From contig JAWOEH010000017.1 in assembly GCA_046482855.1 (NCBI GenBank), forward strand, positions 1-5,510: 5,510 nucleotides of DNA, given 5' to 3'. This stretch comes from CAYVSF01 sp046482855. Its GTDB lineage: Bacteria; Bacteroidota; Bacteroidia; Bacteroidales; UBA12077. A program made the translations under genes and the position numbers. Shown here in pieces: positions 1-5,215 of this stretch (position 1 is the stretch's first letter; each line of letters opens with the position of its first letter). The notes beneath the pieces were generated by a model, which saw only the letters and a list, made by a program, of their open reading frames with translations, was not told where the DNA came from and made no database searches.

Positions 1-560
1 TTCCCTTCGAGAAGTGAAGGTAAAGCGTAAGAAACCACACCTGCAGCAGGTGCAACAACCGCTTGTTGGCTGTTTGGCATCGTCAATACTTCGCCGCTGG
101 TGGGAATCACCTCTTTAAAAGGACGTGCTTTTAAGGTTTCCACATGGTAATGCCCAAACTCACCATGCCCAGTGTGCGTGTCTTCACTCTGGGTGTGGTC
201 ATGACCTTCATGAGTTTCATGATCCTGTTCCACCTGTTCTTCATCACCATGATTGTCCTCTGCATGGCTGTTATGACCATGCTCATCCGCCTCTCCTTCT
301 TCGTTTTCGGAGTGGTCATGACCAGTATGTTCATCTTCATTCTGGCCTACTTGATGTTCATGACCGTCATGTTCAGTATGATCATATTCGCTATTGTTCT
401 CATCATGCTCATGCGGATGTGTATCTTCATTGCTTTCATGAGCATGTGCCTCTTCGCTATGTGCTTGATCATGCGATCCTGCATCTTCTTGTGCATGCTG
501 CTTACAGCCCATAAAGGACAAATAAGCCAATGCAATAAATGAAATAAGTATTTTTTTCAC
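1..560 (-). CDS. RND-type metal efflux periplasmic adaptor (membrane fusion lipoprotein), N-terminal part, His-rich
   Basis: This is the first 186 codons of a gene that runs off the left edge. It starts at a GTG (560-558) followed by a lipoprotein signal peptide (residues 1-18, MKKILISF..., ending F-M-G before Cys19). No in-frame ATG lies upstream, and the first internal ATG (residue 17) would destroy the signal peptide, so GTG is the natural start. Residues 19-139 are a hydrophilic stretch with 27 His mixed with Asp/Glu, in units such as HDGHEH, HTGHDH and HEGHDH. From about residue 140 (YHVETLKARPFKEVIPTSGEV...VVAPAAGVVSY) it reads like the first beta strands and lipoyl-like hairpin of CusB/CzcB/HlyD-type adaptors. 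Such adaptors link an inner-membrane RND pump to an outer-membrane channel and often bind the exported metal. The pump genes would lie beyond the edge. Metal identity (Zn, Cu, Co, Ni, Cd) cannot be read from this part. A plain His-rich metal-storage lipoprotein is less likely because of the adaptor core. Confidence 0.82.
   Translation of the reverse strand, partial: MKKILISFIALAYLSFMGCKQHAQEDAGSHDQAHSEEAHAHESNEDTHPHEHDENNSEYDHTEHDGHEHQVGQNEDEHTGHDHSENEEGEADEHGHNSHAEDNHGDEEQVEQDHETHEGHDHTQSEDTHTGHGEFGHYHVETLKARPFKEVIPTSGEVLTMPNSQQAVVAPAAGVVSYALPSLLEG
144..506 (-). repeat. Degenerate His/Asp/Glu-rich repeat region encoding a likely metal-binding linker
   Basis: The stretch codes residues 19-139 of the adaptor lipoprotein. 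It is built from degenerate CAT-GAA/GAT-rich units (HEH, GHDH, HSH, EDEH), giving 27 His in about 120 residues, many acidic residues, and no Cys after the lipidated one. The repetitive codons keep several other frames open on both strands. Those frames give Met/His-rich proteins that I treat as shadows. Low-complexity expansion by slippage or unequal recombination would explain the pattern (inference). Confidence 0.7.
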
Positions 561-634
561 GATATTGATTTTTATTAAATGATACGATCCCTGCAGAAAA
601 CCATCTACGGGGGAGCATATTAATGTTGATTAAA

Positions 635-649
635 TGAAAGTTACTTTCA
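635..649. promoter_or_regulatory. Perfect palindrome, candidate operator upstream of the efflux adaptor
   Basis: TGAAAGT-T-ACTTTCA is a 7-bp perfect inverted repeat around one central base, 75 bases upstream of the adaptor GTG. On the minus strand its second part reads TAACTTTC, one mismatch from the Bacteroidota -7 element TAnnTTTG, so a bound regulator would cover a possible promoter. No good TTG element lies at the usual 17-23 base distance. The site could equally be a chance palindrome. No regulator gene is visible in the window. Confidence 0.4.
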
Positions 650-827
650 CCTCTGTTTAGTGTTTACAGAAGGAATCAAATGGCATGAAGCAGCCAATAA
701 TTTTCGGGAAGGTACAAATACAAATAATGCTTTAGTTAACAGGTCACTTTCGGAAACACCAACTCAAATGAGTATGATCTTACCGAAACGTAAACACGAG
801 ATATGCTTGTTGAAAATGTACCCTTCA

Positions 828-1208
828 CTATGCAGCGGCAGGTGGTGCCCGAAGTTGGTTATTGGTAAGGTATAAAGCCTCAACTCTAAGTGGTTTATCC
901 ACAGGTGTACCTCCCACAACAACTTCTCTTAAAGGAAGCAACTCATCAGTTGAAGGAGGCAGGAAATGAATATCGAGACTGAGGTTCGCAAAGGTTTCCA
1001 CCTGAAAATGGCAGACAAAATGCCCTTTACTGTTATGGTCGGATAGATTCAGCGAATGGGATGAGGTCGAGAGGGTATAGCCTTCCTCACAAGAATGACA
1101 AGGCTCCTGCTCATGATCGTGATGATGATGTGGCACTATACTGTGTACCATAATTATGCTCCAGGCGAGGAACACGGGTAAAAAGGCTATTTTCTTTACT
1201 GCCATCAT
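828..1208 (-). CDS. Small His/Cys-rich membrane-anchored or exported protein (DUF6769-like)
   Basis: A 126-residue protein. Residues 4-25 form a hydrophobic N-terminal segment (signal peptide or anchor), followed at once by HHHHDH (27-32) and CHSC (37-40). A second site, HFVCH (63-67), follows, then a Pro/Leu-rich tail ending RAPPAAA. I recall small Bacteroidota proteins of this layout (HSIVPHHHH near the start, RAPP near the end) next to cation efflux genes, filed as DUF6769. That family name is from memory and unchecked. The ligand-rich start suggests periplasmic metal binding or sensing for the efflux system whose adaptor follows 267 bases downstream on the same strand; this role is inferred from context. 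There are two adjacent ATGs; I took the first (1208-1206), and using the second changes only one residue. A promoter candidate sits about 50 bases upstream. Confidence 0.75.
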   Translation of the reverse strand: MMAVKKIAFLPVFLAWSIIMVHSIVPHHHHDHEQEPCHSCEEGYTLSTSSHSLNLSDHNSKGHFVCHFQVETFANLSLDIHFLPPSTDELLPLREVVVGGTPVDKPLRVEALYLTNNQLRAPPAAA

Positions 1209-1255
1209 CGGCGTAAAGATAAAAGTTTAATTTTGATTCATGGGTGTCCGGGTTA

Positions 1256-1285
1256 AAAATTTAGATTGCCTCACTACGCTCGCAA
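1256..1285 (-). promoter_or_regulatory. Candidate Bacteroidota-type promoter for the small His-rich protein
   Basis: Reading the minus strand, TTG (1285-1283), a 19-base spacer, then TAAATTTT (1263-1256) match the Bacteroidota sigma-ABfr pattern TTG-N17-23-TAnnTTTG with one mismatch in the last base. Transcription would start near 1249, giving a leader of about 40 bases before the ATG at 1208. The match is short and could be chance. Confidence 0.35.
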
Positions 1286-1286
1286 T
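1265..1286. repeat. Short imperfect palindrome ATTGC-N12-GCAAT
   Basis: The arms ATTGC (1265-1269) and GCAAT (1282-1286) flank the GC-richer core CTCACTACGCTC in otherwise A/T-rich intergenic DNA. The shape resembles dispersed intergenic repeats of the type ATTGC...CGCAATGAC that I recall from many bacterial genomes. Membership cannot be shown from one copy. Confidence 0.3.
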
Positions 1287-1306
1287 AACAAGCACTTAAG
1301 GGGAAT

Positions 1307-1331
1307 AAAAAAAGGGGCCGTAAGACCCCTT
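1307..1331 (-). terminator. Intrinsic terminator of the E1 dehydrogenase gene
   Basis: On the minus strand, AAGGGGTC-TTAC-GGCCCCTT forms an 8-bp stem (one T-G wobble) with a four-base loop, followed by seven T (1313-1307). It starts 26 bases after the stop codon of the fused E1 gene. A competing 8-bp pairing exists between 1296-1303 (TTAAGGGG) and 1326-1333 (CCCCTTAA), which would not have the T run directly after it. The terminator separates the dehydrogenase from the His-rich efflux genes downstream. Confidence 0.8.
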
Positions 1332-1356
1332 AAATAATAAAACAGAAAAAAACACA

Positions 1357-3795
1357 TTAATAAAGTCGTGGATGTTTTTTAGGATCAGCCTCATTCATTA
1401 TCTCATAAATAGCCTCAAATACATCTTCGGCATTGGGGTTTGAGAAGTAATCGCCGTCAGTAGTGTAAGCCGGTCGGTGTTCCTGGGCAGTTACCGTTCG
1501 GGGCTCAGAATCCAACTGATAATACCCATCCTGCTCTTCCAATATCTTCTGAAGCATGAAAGCACTGGCGCCTCCGGGAACATCCTCATCAAATACTACC
1601 AATCGGTTGGTTTTTTCCAATGATTTTTTAATAATATGTTGCCGGTCGAAAGGCAGCAATGTTTGCACATCAATTAACTCTACCTCGATATCAAACTCTT
1701 TTAACTGCTCCACTGCCTCTTGTGCAATACGCACACAGGAACCATAAGTAACCAAAGTGACATCCGTTCCCTCCTGTATAATTTCAGGTTTTCCCAATGG
1801 AACGCGATACTCACCAATATTATCCGGCTTTTTCTCATATAAGCGGTAGCCATTCAAGGGTTCAATCACCAATGCAGGGTCGTCGCCCTCCATCAGGGTA
1901 TTGTACATGCCGGCCGCCTGTGTCATATTCCGGGGAACGCATACATACACCCCACGAATGGAATTGATCACCATACTTAAGGGCGAACCCGAGTGCCATA
2001 TTCCTTCAAAACGGTGTCCACGCGTACGAATAATAACAGGAGCTGTCTGTCCTCCCGCTGTACGATAATGGGTAGTGGCCAAATCATCACTGAGGGTTTG
2101 CAAGGCGTAAAGCAAATAATCGAAATACTGAATTTCGGTCAAGGGGCGTAATCCTCTCAATGCAAGGCCGATACCCTGACCAAGGATAGTTGTTTCACGA
2201 ATACCTGTATCTGCAATACGCAAATCGCCATATTTTTTCTGTAAGCCCTCCAAGGCCTGATTTACACCGCCAATTTTCCCGGTATCTTCACCAAATGTCA
2301 CCAGTTTGGGGTACTTCTTGAAAAGATAGTCGAAATTATCTCGTAAAATTACGCGTCCTGGCACCTCTTCGCCATCTTCCGGAAAGTTCGGCTTCACCTC
2401 CTCCACGTTCAATACCGAATAATCGGTTTCGTTGTACAACTTGGAGTTATAACGATCATAATTAATGGCATAATTCCGCTCTAGCCATGCGGAAAGATCA
2501 CTTTGTAACTTCTCACGCATACTACAATCCAGACATACATGCCGTAAAATCTTCTTTGCTGCGCTAAAATTATCCTTTCGTATAGGCGTGGCAATTTTTT
2601 TGAGTTCTTCGGTAATTTCCCCCACCTTATCGCGACCTTCACGTTTACAAACACAGGAGCGATTGTCAATAATCTCAATCAGCTTATCACGCTCTTCTTT
2701 GAAAGGTTCTGTAAATTTTTTCCAGGCTATTTTCTTTGCCTCTTTAGCCTCTTTCTTAGCCTCATTTTCCAGTGCATCCAACTCGTCGGGCGTAGCCAAC
2801 TTCTCCTTCTCTATCCATGTTCGCATTTGTACCAGGCAGTCCATCTCTTTTTCCCACTCCAGTCGTTTTTCATCCTTATAGCGTTCGTGCGAACCAGAAG
2901 TGGAGTGTCCTTGGGGCTGAGTTATTTCCTCAACATGAAATAATACAGGCACATGCTCTTTTCGGGCCAAGGCAACACCCTTTTCAAATGCCTCAAGCAT
3001 ACCAGGATAATCCCATCCCTTTACTTTAATAATCTCCAACCCGGGTTTATCCTTTGTGCGCTGGAAGCCTGCCAACACTTCAGAGATACTCCCTTTGGTG
3101 GTTTGAAATTCCTTCGGTACGGAAATTCCGTAGCCATCGTCCCATACAGCCATAACTGCGGGAACCTGAAGCACACCCACTGCGTTTATCGACTCCCAGA
3201 AGTGCCCCTCCGAAGTACTGGCATCACCAATCGTTCCAAAAGCTACCTCGTTTCCTTTATCGGAAAGATCCTTATATTCATGTAACTCCTTGATATTCCG
3301 GAACAATTTAGAAGCATAAGCCAACCCTACCCAACGGGGCATTTGCCCGGCTGTTGGGGAAATATCGGCGGAAGAATTTTTCTGTTCAGCAATGGCCTTC
3401 CACGTCCCATCTTCATTTAAGGTACGGGTAGAAAAGTGGTTATTAAATGAACGACCACCGTTGCCCGGATTTAGCTCCACATCGGTTTGTCCATATAACT
3501 GAGCAAAGAAATCCTCAGCAGTAAACAAGCCCGCCGACATCATAAAGGTTTGATCGCGATAATAGCCCGAACGCCAATCGCCATTCTGATAATATTTTGC
3601 AAGGGCTATTTGTGCAACCTCTTTACCATCACCAAAAATCCCAAATTTGGCCTTTCCGGTAAGCACCTCCCGACGCCCCATTAAACTAATCTCACGGCTC
3701 AAATGTGCAAGTTTGTAGTCATCCAACACCTCTTGCTTGCGCTTTTTAAAGTCGTTTGCTTTGGCATTGCCTTTTGTAGCAGTATTTGTACTCAT
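1357..3795 (-). CDS. Fused alpha+beta E1 component of a 2-oxoacid (probably branched-chain) dehydrogenase
   Basis: An 812-residue thiamine-diphosphate enzyme that decarboxylates a 2-oxoacid and passes the acyl group to a lipoyl E2. The alpha half (about 25-330) has the substrate-loop motif YYRDQ (79-83) and the cofactor motif GDASTSEG (191-198) ending in WDDGYGIS (218-225), where many E1s have QNN. A charged helical linker (about 330-475) joins it to the beta half (about 480-812), which has FGEDTGKIGG, DTGIRE, RTRGHR...HSGSP and the transketolase-C-type DVQTLLPFD...FDEDVPGG. Two-subunit E1s have these halves as separate chains. I recall ~800-residue fusions of this type as common in Bacteroidota. 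I chose ATG 3795; an in-frame TTG six codons upstream (3813) is a less likely start. The linker carries CVC (381-383) and CLDC (421-424). No E2 or E3 gene is adjacent, so the substrate (branched-chain acids versus pyruvate) is unresolved. Confidence 0.9.
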   Translation of the reverse strand: MSTNTATKGNAKANDFKKRKQEVLDDYKLAHLSREISLMGRREVLTGKAKFGIFGDGKEVAQIALAKYYQNGDWRSGYYRDQTFMMSAGLFTAEDFFAQLYGQTDVELNPGNGGRSFNNHFSTRTLNEDGTWKAIAEQKNSSADISPTAGQMPRWVGLAYASKLFRNIKELHEYKDLSDKGNEVAFGTIGDASTSEGHFWESINAVGVLQVPAVMAVWDDGYGISVPKEFQTTKGSISEVLAGFQRTKDKPGLEIIKVKGWDYPGMLEAFEKGVALARKEHVPVLFHVEEITQPQGHSTSGSHERYKDEKRLEWEKEMDCLVQMRTWIEKEKLATPDELDALENEAKKEAKEAKKIAWKKFTEPFKEERDKLIEIIDNRSCVCKREGRDKVGEITEELKKIATPIRKDNFSAAKKILRHVCLDCSMREKLQSDLSAWLERNYAINYDRYNSKLYNETDYSVLNVEEVKPNFPEDGEEVPGRVILRDNFDYLFKKYPKLVTFGEDTGKIGGVNQALEGLQKKYGDLRIADTGIRETTILGQGIGLALRGLRPLTEIQYFDYLLYALQTLSDDLATTHYRTAGGQTAPVIIRTRGHRFEGIWHSGSPLSMVINSIRGVYVCVPRNMTQAAGMYNTLMEGDDPALVIEPLNGYRLYEKKPDNIGEYRVPLGKPEIIQEGTDVTLVTYGSCVRIAQEAVEQLKEFDIEVELIDVQTLLPFDRQHIIKKSLEKTNRLVVFDEDVPGGASAFMLQKILEEQDGYYQLDSEPRTVTAQEHRPAYTTDGDYFSNPNAEDVFEAIYEIMNEADPKKHPRLY

Positions 3796-3832
3796 ATTTC
3801 GACGTTTAAACAATTAACATGATTGATAGCGT

Positions 3833-3862
3833 GCACAAAAACAAAATACCTTACCTTTGTGC
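3833..3862. promoter_or_regulatory. Inverted repeat in the divergent promoter region, candidate operator
   Basis: GCACAAA (3833-3839) and TTTGTGC (3856-3862) are perfect 7-bp arms around 16 bases. They lie between the divergent E1 gene and the small membrane protein gene. The right arm covers the end of the TACCTTTG promoter match, so a dimeric regulator could control one or both directions. This is inference from position and symmetry only. Confidence 0.35.
3852..3859 (+). promoter_or_regulatory. Candidate -7 promoter element for the small membrane protein
   Basis: TACCTTTG is an exact match to the Bacteroidota -7 consensus TAnnTTTG, 30 bases before the ATG at 3890, which would give a leader of about 25 bases. 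The nearest TTG upstream (3823-3825) is 26 bases away, a little beyond the usual spacing, so the -33 element is weak. Confidence 0.45.
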
Positions 3863-3889
3863 TGGATATATAACAAGATTTTTTTAGGA

Positions 3890-4114
3890 ATGTTTATCGA
3901 ACTGCTATTACTTACCGCTGGGATACTGGGACTTGCTTTGCTAGTGATGGGCTATCGTGTATTTTTCAATAAGGAGGGGACATTTCCGGAAACCGAAATA
4001 GGCCATAACAAAGAGATGCGCAAACGAGGAATAAGATGTGCAAAACACGAAGAACTGCGTTGTCGTCATCAGATTGACAAAGAGACAGGTTGTCATGCCT
4101 GTCATCATCGATAA
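3890..4114 (+). CDS. Small single-helix membrane protein with Cys/His-rich tail, function unknown
   Basis: A 74-residue protein. Residues 3-26 form one hydrophobic helix (LLLLTAGILGLALLVMGYRVFF); the rest is charged and ends in a cluster of Cys50, His53, Cys58, His60, Cys68, His69, Cys71, His72 and His73, the last five within CHACHH. The spacing (CxxH, CxH, CHxCHH) suggests one bound metal or redox-active thiols; CHACH is not a haem site, since it lacks CxxCH. The start is ATG 3890; an upstream in-frame TTG (3857) lies inside the promoter match and is unlikely. I recall short Bacteroidota membrane proteins with a similar helix and a GHNKEMRKRGI-like stretch, all uncharacterised. The gene diverges from the E1 gene (94 bases between starts) and lies 104 bases upstream of the esterase gene, possibly in one transcript. 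Confidence 0.75.
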   Translation: MFIELLLLTAGILGLALLVMGYRVFFNKEGTFPETEIGHNKEMRKRGIRCAKHEELRCRHQIDKETGCHACHHR

Positions 4115-4207
4115 AGCTTCCTTGGTCGATTAGGTCGTAAAACATCATCCATAATTTCGCCAAAGCCAATCTTTTTTACTACTTTCAGGCATTGATAAAA
4201 GTAAAAT

Positions 4208-4212
4208 GAGGG
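4208..4212 (+). promoter_or_regulatory. Shine-Dalgarno-like site of the esterase gene
   Basis: GAGGG sits six bases before ATG 4219. It supports this start over the out-of-frame ATG at 4206. It is notable because the other genes here show no such site, as is usual in Bacteroidota. Confidence 0.4.
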
Positions 4213-4218
4213 TTCTTC

Positions 4219-4866
4219 ATGAACAGACTGCCCAAACAGCAGCTACTTTGCTACGGAGATTCTAATACTTGGGGATATATTCCACAAAATGGTAGCCGCT
4301 ATCCATTGTCAGTGCGATGGCCAGGTGTATTACACCAAAAACTTGGAAACGATTTCTTCCTGATTGAAAATGCCGTTAGGGGTCGTTCTGCTCACGATTT
4401 AATGCCGCAAGAGGACGAACGAAATGGACACGAACAATTGCTCCTTTTTCTAAGCCAACATCCGGTTCCGGCAATCACAGTTATTATGCTAGGAACAAAT
4501 GATATGCTTTTTGCTTCCCATTTAAGCACCCGGGCAATTGCTCAGCAACTCATAAAACTGGCACAGCTCATTCAGCATAAGAGCATTGCCTGCGATAGTG
4601 ATTCGTCAAATGTTGTCCTCATCTCTCCTCCACCCTTTCATCCAACCCTGGAACCTGGTTACGAGTATCAACATCAAATCAAGAAATCACAGGATCTTGC
4701 CGGATATTTGCTTGAGATGGCTATCCAGGCCGACATCCCTTTTATTAACGCAGGAGATGTGACTCAGGGTAGCATGCAAGATGGGCTCCACCTCAATGCC
4801 GAAGACCACATTAAACTTGGCAGTTTCCTATACGATGAGTTAAGACGACTCAGTATCATCGCCTAA
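4219..4866 (+). CDS. SGNH/GDSL-family hydrolase, arylesterase-like
   Basis: A 215-residue serine hydrolase without signal peptide, so probably cytoplasmic. Block I is CYGDSNTWG (11-19) with the nucleophile Ser15. Block II is NAVRGRSA (51-58), with an oxyanion Gly at 55. Block III is MLGTNDM (90-96) with Asn94. Block V is DGLHL (188-192), giving the Asp188/His191 pair. Length and the order GDSxTWG...VRWPGVL...IIMLGTND-like...ISPPP...DGLH match the arylesterase-like SGNH group that includes the Mycobacterium smegmatis acyltransferase MsAcT. It likely hydrolyses, or transfers acyl groups from, small esters. The natural substrate is unknown and the neighbours do not reveal it. All catalytic positions are intact. 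The start at 4219 fits the family's usual N-terminus. Confidence 0.9.
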   Translation: MNRLPKQQLLCYGDSNTWGYIPQNGSRYPLSVRWPGVLHQKLGNDFFLIENAVRGRSAHDLMPQEDERNGHEQLLLFLSQHPVPAITVIMLGTNDMLFASHLSTRAIAQQLIKLAQLIQHKSIACDSDSSNVVLISPPPFHPTLEPGYEYQHQIKKSQDLAGYLLEMAIQADIPFINAGDVTQGSMQDGLHLNAEDHIKLGSFLYDELRRLSIIA

Positions 4867-4929
4867 TTACTTCCTCTAGTCTTCTGTCTCTTAATCATTC
4901 AAGGATTGTTCCGAAAAGCCAAAGAAAAT

Positions 4930-4948
4930 AGGTTGAATTAAACAACCT
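4930..4948. repeat. Hairpin AGGTTG-N7-CAACCT after the esterase gene
   Basis: A perfect 6-bp stem with a seven-base loop begins 64 bases after the esterase stop. It has no T run on the plus strand (GACAAAAAAG follows); the minus strand continues with ATTTTCTTT. It may be a weak transcript-end signal, but it is not a convincing terminator for either strand. Confidence 0.3.
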
Positions 4949-4982
4949 GACAAAAAAGAGCTGACTTTCCGTTTTTTTCAGG
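4946..4982. repeat. Interrupted inverted repeat with A and T runs
   Basis: CCTG (4946-4949) and CAGG (4979-4982) flank an A6 run (4952-4957) and a T7 run (4972-4978), so the segment can fold on itself with small mismatches. It might help end transcripts from the esterase gene, since a T run occurs on the plus strand. The stem would be weak and A/T-rich. Confidence 0.25.
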
Positions 4983-5016
4983 GGAGGTCAAACCGCCTAA
5001 TAGGTAGGTCTAACCC

Positions 5017-5036
5017 GGATTATTCATGGATAATCC
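5017..5036. repeat. Inverted repeat GGATTAT-TCATGG-ATAATCC
   Basis: Perfect 7-bp arms flank a six-base loop, inside the gene-free stretch. No T run follows, so it is not a standard terminator. It could be part of a dispersed palindromic element. Confidence 0.45.
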
Positions 5037-5089
5037 TTGTCTCCGACAGCGACTAAGATTCAGTAAAGATTTTTCAAAAGTATAACTTC

Positions 5090-5106
5090 CCCGAAGCAAG
5101 TTCGGG
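5090..5106. repeat. Inverted repeat CCCGAA-GCAAG-TTCGGG
   Basis: Perfect 6-bp GC-rich arms flank a five-base loop. It resembles a short dispersed palindrome (CCCGAACTTG-TTTCGGG-like) that I recall as very common between genes in Bacteroidota and other bacteria. One copy here cannot prove that. Confidence 0.45.
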
Positions 5107-5120
5107 ACAGGCTATCTAAG

Positions 5121-5144
5121 TCGGGGTTAACTCCGATAAAATCG
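5121..5144. repeat. Near-perfect palindrome TCGGGGTTAACTCCGA overlapping a second hairpin
   Basis: Seven of eight positions pair around GTTAAC (5121-5136; the exception is a G/T pair). It overlaps CGAT-AAA-ATCG (5134-5144). Together with the palindrome at 5090-5106 it looks like a composite intergenic repeat element. Confidence 0.4.
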
Positions 5145-5162
5145 AAGCAGGCTCTGAACTTC

Positions 5163-5188
5163 ATTCATAATGATGAAAATTTATGAAT
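5163..5188. repeat. Inverted repeat ATTCATA-N12-TATGAAT
   Basis: Perfect 7-bp A/T-rich arms lie 24 bases before the composition break. It could be an A/T-rich hairpin, a regulator site or chance. Confidence 0.35.
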
Positions 5189-5204
5189 AGTGCAGGCTAA
5201 ATTA

Positions 5205-5215
5205 AAAAATGTTAC
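5205..5215. other. Composition break: likely chimeric join or foreign insertion boundary
   Basis: GC counted by hand is about 70% over 5211-5510 and about 30% over 5141-5210; the switch occurs within about ten bases (TTAAAAAATG then TTACCGCCGG). No transposase, integrase, tRNA or clear terminal repeat marks it. A join between two organisms' reads in a metagenome assembly is the simplest reading; real horizontal insertion is possible. Confidence 0.6.

Larger units (their letters stand above)
4867..5211. other. Gene-free stretch with clustered short palindromes
   Basis: No credible coding frame exists on either strand. The stretch holds inverted repeats at 4930-4948, 4946-4982, 5017-5036, 5090-5106, 5121-5136 and 5163-5188, and three copies of CAGGCT (5108, 5148, 5193) spaced 40 and 45 bases apart. 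CGAAGCA occurs twice (5092, 5143). There is no strong intrinsic terminator after the esterase gene, nor any tRNA-like fold that I can see. It ends at the jump to high-GC DNA. Confidence 0.6.

Noticed and set aside
53..68. Inverted repeat CAACAA-CCGC-TTGTTG
   Set aside because: It lies inside adaptor coding sequence at a Gln-Gln-Ala-Val-Val stretch and is explained by codon content.
125..542. Open frames on both strands giving Met/His-rich proteins
   Set aside because: They are other-frame readings of the His-rich repeat of the adaptor. That frame alone has a lipoprotein signal and joins a recognisable adaptor core.
660..875. 71-residue plus-strand frame
   Set aside because: It has no recognisable features, starts at TTT/GTG-type sequence without a start signal, and overlaps the end of the small His-rich gene on the other strand.
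2588..3285. Plus-strand open frames within the E1 gene
   Set aside because: They are antisense shadows of a full-length, motif-rich enzyme on the minus strand.
4084..4103. Hairpin GACAGG-N8-CCTGTC near the end of the small membrane protein gene
   Set aside because: It lies inside the coding region and no T run follows, so it is not a terminator; the Cys/His codons explain the repetition.
3966..4169. Minus-strand frame opposite the small membrane protein
   Set aside because: The plus-strand frame has a promoter match, a membrane helix and a Cys/His cluster; the antisense frame has none of these.
4867..5211. CRISPR array or att site
   Set aside because: The repeats are short, differ in sequence and spacing, and no cas gene, integrase or tRNA is present.
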